Part shown: positions 59,801-64,000 of the stretch, piece by piece
How the letters are laid out: every line of letters begins with the position of its first letter
Position numbering within the stretch: position 1 is the stretch's first letter
Assembly: GCA_964017235.1 (NCBI GenBank)
Contig: OZ024933.1
Coordinates: forward strand, 57,146,255-57,210,254
Direction: 5' to 3'
Origin: Sabellastarte sp. h YS-2021
Lineage: Eukaryota; Annelida; Polychaeta; Sabellida; Sabellidae
Length of the DNA: 64,000 nt
The notes under the pieces: generated by a model
Databases searched by the model: none
Told to the model about the DNA's origin: nothing
The model's input: the letters and a program-made list of their open reading frames with translations, nothing else
Made by a program: the position numbers and the translations under genes

Positions 59801-61122
59801 TTGAAGTTAAGCTGTATTGGTCTTGGCTGGGTCCATACAAAACCACTTACAGTAATCAAGACAGCTACTGACAATCGCAATTGCCAGCAAATGGTAGTTT
59901 TGTGTGTTATGGTGTTGATTTTAGCCTTACACTGGACAGAGGAATCAGTGACTCAAAATGGTCTTAAACTCCTCAAGGTTGAACTTTAATTTAATTCTAA
60001 TTGGACTTTTATAGTGCTTAATCTCCCCTTTATTTAGGGGACTCTAAGGTGCAACAGTACTAAAGTATAGGAAATACAAGAAGATAATACATGTTGTAGA
60101 CATACCTTGTTGTAGTAGTCTATACCCTTTTGGTTGATTTGTTTGGTAGTTCCATCTGGAAGAATTCTGGTCCAGGAAATGGACAATCTGTAGTGTGTCA
60201 GCTGTAATGAGAAGAGATTTCTTTCATCTCTGTCAATGAGGTTATGCATTACTCAGTGTTTATTGTCTGTCTATCTAAAATTAGAGGTATTGGAAAATGA
60301 TGAAGCAAATTTGATACAATTTTGAGATGTGCTGCTTTGTTCAAGAAATAACAATTAAGATTTGCGTTTATTTGTCATTGGTACATTTACAAAAAAAATA
60401 TAGATTTCTTGAGACTTGAAATGAACAAACTCCAATCTTCCATACACTTCTCAGTGATATGGCGAAACTTAACAGCAAACAAACATGACCCATAATTCAT
60501 GACCAGCTATGTCTTCCAATATATTTTAAATTTAAGTTTTTTTATTGCTTTTAAATACTATTGCATGCAATCAAACACAGCATATACAATATTTGCCTTT
60601 CAGCCTTCAATCTTTGATAACCTTGTCTGGTGCTAGCTGTTGGAGCAATGAAAGCTGGGGCTGGGTACTCAAAAATAACCCATCCAAATCTTGTTCCTTT
60701 TTATTATAAACCAAATAAAAGCAAAAGGGAACAGATGCAAACAAATCAATTGGAAACAAAATGTGAAATAACTGTTACAATAAGAAATGTTATATTGAAA
60801 ACAAGAGCACTCTGAGAGTGCATACCACTACCAAGGCACATAATAATAAGTAAATGGAAAAGTCTAGATTATTTTTTTGGTATTCATCCAGTAATCCTGA
60901 TCAATCTCAAAATTTAGTGGGATCTAATTTGGACCATTTTGGGAAAATTCAACCAGTAGTATTTAAGAATTCACTATTTATAGAGCCTTACCCCCAAGTT
61001 TTTCATCAGCTCTATGTCCTCATCTATCTTGTGGTAGCTGTCGCAAGCCACATCTCCAGTGTCACCATTTTCTGTCTTGCCAGGAGTGTGACTAAAGGTG
61101 TCCCAGATGCTCATACCCCGAC
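50625..61122 (-). CDS. Family 1 glycoside hydrolase (beta-glucosidase / LPH-like), 5' end missing
   Basis: Eight exons on the minus strand (61122-60992, 60201-60106, 59296-59135, 58618-58435, 55749-55504, 54168-54039, 52150-51966, 50827-50625) join in frame at every junction and give about 444 residues. Conserved GH1 blocks occur in order: [49 protein letters not shown] (acid/base Glu), [29 protein letters not shown] (nucleophile Glu) and [20 protein letters not shown]. The family hydrolyses beta-glucosides and related sugars by a retaining mechanism. The domain is usually about 470 residues, so some 30-40 N-terminal residues (the region ending …YQIEGAW) lie in an exon I did not find, presumably beyond the window. 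Both catalytic residues are present and no stop interrupts the exons, so it looks functional. The C-terminus (NNGFPAKK) has no membrane anchor, unlike vertebrate lactase. It could be a one-domain enzyme or the last domain of a tandem protein. Confidence 0.93.
51001..51309 (-). repeat. tRNA-derived SINE, third family, full length
   Basis: Lies in the last GH1 intron. On the minus strand: TGCCACTGTGGCCTAGTGGG, CGGTTCAATCCCAGG, TAGTGGCTTGGTTACCACTT, AAATGGCGGTCCCCTGTCAT, AGAGTTGGGCTGTACTTGTA and a TATTGCGCAGAGTATAAATA end. Confidence 0.92.
51376..51575 (-). repeat. Third-family SINE fragment next to a second-family SINE
   Basis: 51376-51445 has reversed third-family body text (GTACAGCTCAAGCTCCTCAG, TGACTGACATT). 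From 51446 it switches abruptly to a second-family copy (GGGGTTTTACATTCAGTACA, CAGCCAAGGTTATATTGGGA, AACTTGCTAAACACTAGGCC). The second inserted into, or recombined with, the first. Confidence 0.75.
51966..52150 (-). CDS. GH1 exon g, nucleophile glutamate
   Basis: Acceptor TGTGCACTAG, donor ATGAAAG|GTAAGA. Encodes [20 protein letters not shown], then [20 protein letters not shown]; the Glu of TENG is the nucleophile. The 5' edge of this exon has been copied twice into the intron upstream (52131-52545). Confidence 0.94.
52131..52545 (-). repeat. 131 bp tandem duplication copying an exon edge and splice acceptor
   Basis: The first unit contains the first 20 bases of GH1 exon g, its acceptor and adjoining intron. 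Two further units follow at offsets of 131 bp (about 52262 and 52393), with a third, decayed remnant near 52520. On the minus strand the real acceptor is TGTGCACTAG|GGGTGGCTCC. Copy 1 reads CATACTCTAG|GACTGGTTCC (splice AG intact, next base 52281), and copy 2 reads CGTACTCTTGGGCTGGTTCC (AG lost). Copies 1 and 2 resemble each other more than either resembles the real edge. Confidence 0.9.
54039..54168 (-). CDS. GH1 exon f
   Basis: Acceptor TTTAACAG, donor GGGACAG|GTACTG. Encodes [20 protein letters not shown], with the conserved Asn-His-Tyr of the active-site cleft, and ends …SVDASWD. Confidence 0.92.
54310..54621 (+). repeat. 5S rRNA-derived SINE with palindromic leader
   Basis: Internal text CACTGAACTTAAATGGCAAT, GGCTACGTTAGTCCTTGAAT and GGGTGACCGTCTGAGTTC follows the 3' half of 5S rRNA (CACTGAAGTTAAGCAACGTC…GGTTAGTACTTGGATGGGTGACCGCC). 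The 3' part is CACTACTCGTGTCTGTGATG then CCTTTCGGCCTTGTTTTTTT. Upstream, shared with the copy at 55187, are CTGGACTTTCATGAATTGTG, a T-rich tract and a 29 bp imperfect palindrome AAGTGCGAGCC…TTTGCACTT. It lies in a GH1 intron, opposite to the gene. Confidence 0.85.
54840..54991 (-). repeat. Third-family SINE, 3' half
   Basis: Reversed blocks CTCCATGTCCTACAGGACTC, GACCCATTCGACTGCACAAG and CTCAAGGATGACCATTTATC, truncated before the tRNA head, as usual for 5'-truncated retrocopies. Confidence 0.8.
55187..55418 (-). repeat. 5S rRNA-derived SINE with palindromic leader, second copy
   Basis: On the minus strand: palindrome AAGCTCGAGCTC…GAGGCTCATGCTT, T-rich tract, GACTCTCATGAATTGTGG, then 5S-like AACGGGCTAGGTTAGTACTT and GGATGGGTGACCGCCTCAGT, and an end GTACTACTCGTTTCCCTGAT … TTCGGCCTTGTTTTTTTTG. 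The 5S box region is closer to real 5S than in the 54310 copy. It is located some 560 bp from that copy and inverted to it, inside the same intron. Confidence 0.85.
55504..55749 (-). CDS. GH1 exon e
   Basis: Acceptor TGTCCCAG, donor CTGAAAG|GTATTA. Encodes [33 protein letters not shown] and [14 protein letters not shown], all standard GH1 blocks. Its reading frame is open throughout. Confidence 0.93.
56128..56365 (+). mobile_element. ACCTCTGCCA-end repeat, diverged copy
   Basis: TACCTCAGGCAAGATGGTAT, GTCTGTCTGTCTGTTTGTTA, GCAGGATTACACAAATACTA, CTGGTTGGAATTTCATGAAA and CTTGGTGGAGGCCCCCTGCT. Same order as the copy at 57699; the terminal repeats are decayed. Confidence 0.7.
57260..57330 (+). 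repeat. Second-family SINE tail
   Basis: CTCAGGCTGAGGTCCTGTCC, CAATATCACCCTGGCTGTCG and AATGGGATGTAAAACC, 5'-truncated. Confidence 0.7.
57699..57925 (+). mobile_element. Short TIR element with ACCTCTGCCA ends, best copy
   Basis: ACCTCTGCCA (57699-57708) and TGGCAGAGGT (57916-57925) are exact 10 bp inverted ends of a 227 bp element. The interior has TTTGTTTGTCCTTTTGTTTG, TTAGCAGGGTTACGTAAATA, ACTACTGGTTGGAGCTTCGT, TGAGTCTTGGTCCAACTTAG and GTGATCTGGATCACTGTCTG (itself near-palindromic). The family text usually continues past the right end (TTTGTACTCTCTGAATGCTC), so the inverted repeats may be subterminal. Other pieces are at 16110, 17385, 24700, 37490, 56128 and 60800. Non-coding; lies in a GH1 intron. 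Confidence 0.7.
58435..58618 (-). CDS. GH1 exon d, acid/base glutamate
   Basis: Acceptor CCAATGCAG, donor CAGAAAG|GTGTGT. Opens [10 protein letters not shown], where the Glu of NEP is the proton donor in this family. Continues with a [10 protein letters not shown] loop and [19 protein letters not shown]. Confidence 0.94.
59135..59296 (-). CDS. GH1 exon c
   Basis: Acceptor TATACAG, donor GACAGG|GTATAT. 54 whole codons with the substrate-contacting [16 protein letters not shown] and [18 protein letters not shown]. Confidence 0.93.
60000..60062 (+). repeat. GCGCTTAATC repeat, fourth small family
   Basis: GGACTTTTATAGTGCTTAAT, then CTCCCCTTTATTTAGGGGAC (a small hairpin, CCCCTttatttAGGGG) and TCTAAGGTGCAACAG. 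Same family as 32840 and 63800. Confidence 0.6.
60106..60201 (-). CDS. GH1 exon b
   Basis: Acceptor CATTACAG, donor AACAAG|GTATGT. 32 whole codons: [20 protein letters not shown] followed by a GIDYYNK block, the typical RxSxSWxRIxP strand of the barrel. Confidence 0.92.
60800..60960 (-). repeat. Fragment of the ACCTCTGCCA-end repeat family
   Basis: AACAAGAGCACTCTGAGAGT, then GTGCATACCACTACCAAGGC, corresponds to the reversed right edge (GCACTCTCAGAGTGCTCTTG). Further in, AATGGAAAAGTCTAGATT and TAATTTGGACCATTTTGG mark a decayed interior. Confidence 0.55.
60992..61122 (-). CDS. GH1 exon a (most 5' exon seen)
   Basis: Acceptor ACTTCAG|GTCGGG, donor TTGGGG|GTAAGG. It encodes [20 protein letters not shown], then the [20 protein letters not shown] block that follows the substrate-binding N-terminus in this family. 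It enters in codon phase with one base supplied by the missing upstream exon. Confidence 0.9.
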
Positions 61123-61409
61123 CTGAAGTGACATACTAAGTTATAACAATTATGGTGATAAATGTTTTTCAGTAATTTTTGTGTCTGGACTACACTTACT
61201 TCTTATTTGACATCAGAAACTTAGTCTTTATCATCAGACATAGGTGGAATTAGACCATAGTGACTGTACTGACCACAAGTACTGGTCAAGCCATGTATAC
61301 AATGTGGTGAACGCAAGGTACACAGATACACAATGATTTTGGTCTAACCTAAATTTTCGATTGTAGGGGTCATATCATAATGTGTTTTTGAGGGAATGGA
61401 AAGGTCCTC
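61123..61409. other. Intron upstream of GH1 exon a
   Basis: Searched on the minus strand for the expected first GH1 exon (text coding for SYQIEGAW-like sequence and ending in a donor); none was seen here or further right to 64000. Confidence 0.5.
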
Positions 61410-61540
61410 AGTGATCTAGCTGTTAGCAAGTTGTGCACCTGATCACAGGTTGTTGCCTCTTTAGGGATTGGAGTCCCACAAGTAGCAAGGCTGAGGGCCT
61501 ATCATAACATGACCCTGTTTGTTAACAAGATGTAAAACAA
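61410..61540 (+). repeat. Second-family SINE
   Basis: AGCTGTTAGCAAGTTGTGCA, CCTGATCACAGGTTGTTGCC, GGAGTCCCACAAGTAGCAAG, GCTGAGGGCCTATCATAACA and GACCCTGTTTGTTAACAAGA, then TGTAAAAC. Confidence 0.75.
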
Positions 61541-61559
61541 TAACTCTGACTGTTTTGTT

Positions 61560-63057
61560 TGATGGGATGGAAGAAAGCAGAGCAAACTAGGTCAAATAGC
61601 CAGTCTCAGCAGGTAAGAACCCCAGCTCGTAGGTATAACTAAATGGGCAACAACATTGAGATTTGGAAAAATCTTAGGAACAACTTCAGTTGTAAGAAGT
61701 ATACAGAATCCACAATATGTTGTCAGATGTAATATTCACATGCCACGATTTCTTACAAGTTGTTTTCATATTTTAATGCCCCAGAACCAATTAAAAGGGA
61801 GATATAAAGCCCTTTTAGCATGATGACACCTTGAAGCAGGGATCAAAGGTCAAATTAGACACTTGCAAAAGATTTGCAGACCACGATTTCCAAGAAGTTG
61901 TTTTCTCATTCCAACAAGGGAAATAAGGCAGCCATTTTGTTTTCAAACAAGGCCAAAATGACTCTCAGACCAGCTTTACTAGCCATTTACATTTGGTGCA
62001 AATCTGACACAGCTAGCTGCAATATTTTAAGTTTTAGGACATGTCAATGATTTTCTAGCAAATCAGCTATGGCGGCCAAGATGTTTTTAAAAATGAGTAC
62101 CTTGAGTTTTTACAGACATGTTTTCACAGTCATTAACATGCTCTGCAAATTTGGTGAAGATATGCAACAGTTTAATAGTTCCCCTTTCTAAATTAAGAAT
62201 TTTAAGACCGAAAGTATTTAAAGCATTGCCATGGCAACAGGTATTGTCTGATACCCTCCCAAACCTAATTATCTGTAGATCCTATTTAGGTTAACATATC
62301 CTGAAAATTTGCTGAAAATCCATGCATCGGTTTAGGCTGTGGAACACCCACAAATGTTAAAACCCTAAAATATTCAAAGCGTTGCCATAACAACAGTTGT
62401 TGCTAGATACACCCCAAAACTAATCAGCTCTAGATCCTCTTGGGGTAAACATATACTGAAAATTTGGTCTAAATCCATGCAGGAGTTTAGGTTGTGGAAC
62501 ATCCACAAAGTTTAAGACCCAAAAATCTTAAAAGTGTTGCCATGGCAACAGTTGTCACCCCGAAAAACTAATCAGCTTTAGATTCTCTTGGGGTAAACAT
62601 TACCTGAAAATTTGGAGATAATCCGTCCATCGGTTTAGGCTGTGGAACAACCACAGGCTTTAAGACCCAAAAAATCTTAAAAGTGTTGCCATGGTAACAG
62701 TTGTTACTGGATACCCCTAAAACCTAATCAGTTCTAGATCCTACATACCCTGAAAATTTGGTAAAAATTCATAAAGGGCCTTAGGCTGTGGAACACCCAC
62801 AAAGTTTAAGACTCAAAAATCTTAAAAGTGTTGGCATGGCAACAGTTAATACCAGATTCCCCCCAAAAACCTAATCAGCTCTAGATTCTCTTGGGGTAAG
62901 CATACCCTGAAAATTTGGTTAAAATCTGTAGATGGGTTTAGGTTGTGGAACACCCACAAGCTTTATGCCTTTATATATGGGTTTAGGCTGTGGAACACCC
63001 ACAAACTTTATGCCCGCCATGATGACTATAACCCCAGCCTTTATGGGCTGGGGTTAA
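61560..63057 (+). mobile_element. Second tandem-core element ending in a hairpin
   Basis: A non-coding repeat. It has a left flank (61560-62200), tandem units of about 150 bp (62215-62985), and an 11 bp perfect hairpin TAACCCCAGCC / GGCTGGGGTTA at 63029-63056. The layout (flank, core units, terminal hairpin) parallels the 46.5-48.5 kb element, although the core sequences differ. It could be a second pearl-like or Helitron-like family (inference). Confidence 0.55.
62215..62985 (+). repeat. 150 bp tandem array, five units with X-box-like palindrome
   Basis: Units contain GTTGCCATGGCAACAG (variants at 62225, 62381, 62536, 62685 and 62830; spacing 145-156 bp), ACCTAATCAGCTCTAGATCC, TCTTGGGGTAAACATACCCT, GAAAATTTGG and GGTTTAGGCTGTGGAACACC. 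A half unit at 62985-63010 repeats GGCTGTGGAACACCCACAAA. Confidence 0.9.
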
Positions 63058-63422
63058 AAACTTAAAAAGCACTCAAAGACCGCAGATCTCCACCAGGCCA
63101 GACGGTCAATGGCATTTCAACCTCATTTTATGACTTTAAGGTGGCCTTAACATCGGCAGCAGTGGCATTGGCACTTCCAAAATTGAATCACTTGTTATGC
63201 AAATGTTGGCATTATCTAAAAATTTCAACAAAATTCATCCATAGGTTTCTGAGGAATACCCCATTTTTGTGAGTTTAAGAAGACCTTAACATGTTAAATA
63301 TTGAAAATTAAATGACAGAAGATAATAGAAATGTTCCCCAGGCTGACCTGTATACAAATACACCAAGTGTGCTAGAGAAATTATGAAAACAACAAATTAT
63401 GCGACCTTAAGGTGGCCATAAC
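63058..63422. other. Gene-free stretch
   Basis: Repeat-like text (ATTTCAACAAAATTCATCCA, TAGGTTTCTGAGGAATACC, TTAAGGTGGCC twice) suggests more decayed core-type repeat, but no unit can be defined. Confidence 0.35.
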
Positions 63423-64000
63423 TAGATAAAAATAGCGTCAGAGATGCCCGTACCCCACAGCCTAGGGAAATATTGTCACTGTCAGTTATATAAAGGTCTA
63501 AACAATGTTTAACTAGAGAAAATAATGTCTAAGAGAAAGATAATGCATGTAAAGATGAAGTATTTAAACAAGACAATTCAATACCAAGATGACAGCATTA
63601 ATCAGTAAACTAAACATTACGACACTCTTTATCTACATCTGGCACGGCCGAATTATGGTTTGGATGTTTTGAATATTACCATGCATACACAAGTGGTAAT
63701 ACATTCAATGAATGCTTATGTGTGGTGTTGGAGCAAAATCTGTGGCTCACTTGATGAAATTCCATCGATTACAATGGGAAGTTGTAAAAGTAAAATTCTT
63801 AATGAATTCTAATATGACTTTAACAGTGCTTAATCTACATCAAAAGACAGACCCAAAGGTGCAACAAGATTTTAAAGGTCAAGGTCACTAAAACCCCCAC
63901 ACCTACAACCCCTAACCAATGTCCCTACCAAACATCAACTTCCTAGACCTTACAGTTTCTGAGATATAGCCCGGACAAGATTTTATAGGTCAAGGTCACT
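63423..64000 (+). mobile_element. Left part of a second composite tandem-core element
   Basis: AAAATAGCGTCAGAGATGCC, GTCAGTTATATAAAGGTCTA, AACAAGACAATTCAATACCA and GCATTAATCAGTAAACT match 46540-46800. A GCGCTTAATC-family fragment (63800-63870) interrupts it. The closing text (AATGTCCCTACCAAACATCA, TTTCTGAGATATAG, AGGTCAAGGTCACT) matches 48484 and 46990. It runs off the window. Confidence 0.6.

Noticed and set aside
1-64000. Retroviral, LTR, Polinton or LINE coding remnants
   Set aside because: No reverse transcriptase, integrase, capsid or envelope-like text and no paired long terminal repeats were recognised in any frame. Fragments too decayed to see by eye cannot be excluded.

Overview
This is a 64 kb piece of AT-rich (roughly two thirds A+T), intron-bearing animal nuclear DNA. 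It is full of short tRNA- and 5S-derived SINEs, small inverted-repeat elements and tandem-core repeats. The SINE tails (…ACGTAAAAC…AAATAAAT), the 3' ends of the type GCGC…TATAAATA(CATAATAAT)n and the arrays of about 160 bp core repeats point to a lophotrochozoan, most likely a mollusc and perhaps a bivalve. The species is not determinable from the sequence.

Host genes. Three protein-coding units can be supported. (A) On the + strand, the last two coding exons (26614-27290 and 31625-32122) of a Ser/Pro-rich, probably disordered protein that I do not recognise; its 5' exons lie upstream and were not identified. (B) On the + strand at 41277-43271, a single-exon 664-codon ORF for a basic, Ser-rich, largely disordered protein, also unrecognised. 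(C) On the - strand from 61122 down to 50625, eight exons of a family 1 glycoside hydrolase (beta-glucosidase / lactase-phlorizin hydrolase-like). Phases agree at every junction, both catalytic glutamates are present, and the first coding exon lies beyond the right part of the window or was not recognised. B and C are convergent, with about 7 kb of repeats between them.

Layout. 1-26.6 kb holds no gene I can support. It contains an old foldback element (3 kb), three diverged copies of a 130 bp element within a larger ancient duplication (10.4-13.1 kb against 15.3-19.2 kb, with a third short copy at 7.2 kb), a GC-rich-ended TIR element (13.6-14.4 kb), a degenerate minisatellite (14.7-15.1 kb), and many SINEs. 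26.6-33.4 kb is gene A with its 4.3 kb intron and 3' UTR. 33.4-41.2 kb is largely featureless. 41.3-43.3 kb is gene B. 43.8-49.9 kb is a repeat block: two SINEs, a MITE, a composite element of about 2 kb with two kinds of tandem core and a terminal hairpin, and a separate TIR element carrying a 98% identical 266 bp piece of that core. 50.6-61.1 kb is gene C, whose introns are loaded with SINEs, including two 5S-derived ones. One intron carries a 131 bp tandem duplication that copied the 5' edge and splice acceptor of an exon. 61.1-64 kb is again tandem-core repeat, including units that carry an RFX X-box-like palindrome, and then the left part of a second copy of the composite element.

No retrovirus, LTR element, Polinton or LINE reading frame was recognised. 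No CRISPR, rRNA gene or functional tRNA gene was seen. Nearly all ORFs of 60-150 codons here look like chance frames or SINE translations. The most interesting items are the exon-edge duplication with decoy acceptors, the 5S SINEs with a palindromic leader, the X-box tandem array, the TIR element carrying a core-repeat fragment, and the two unrecognised proteins.
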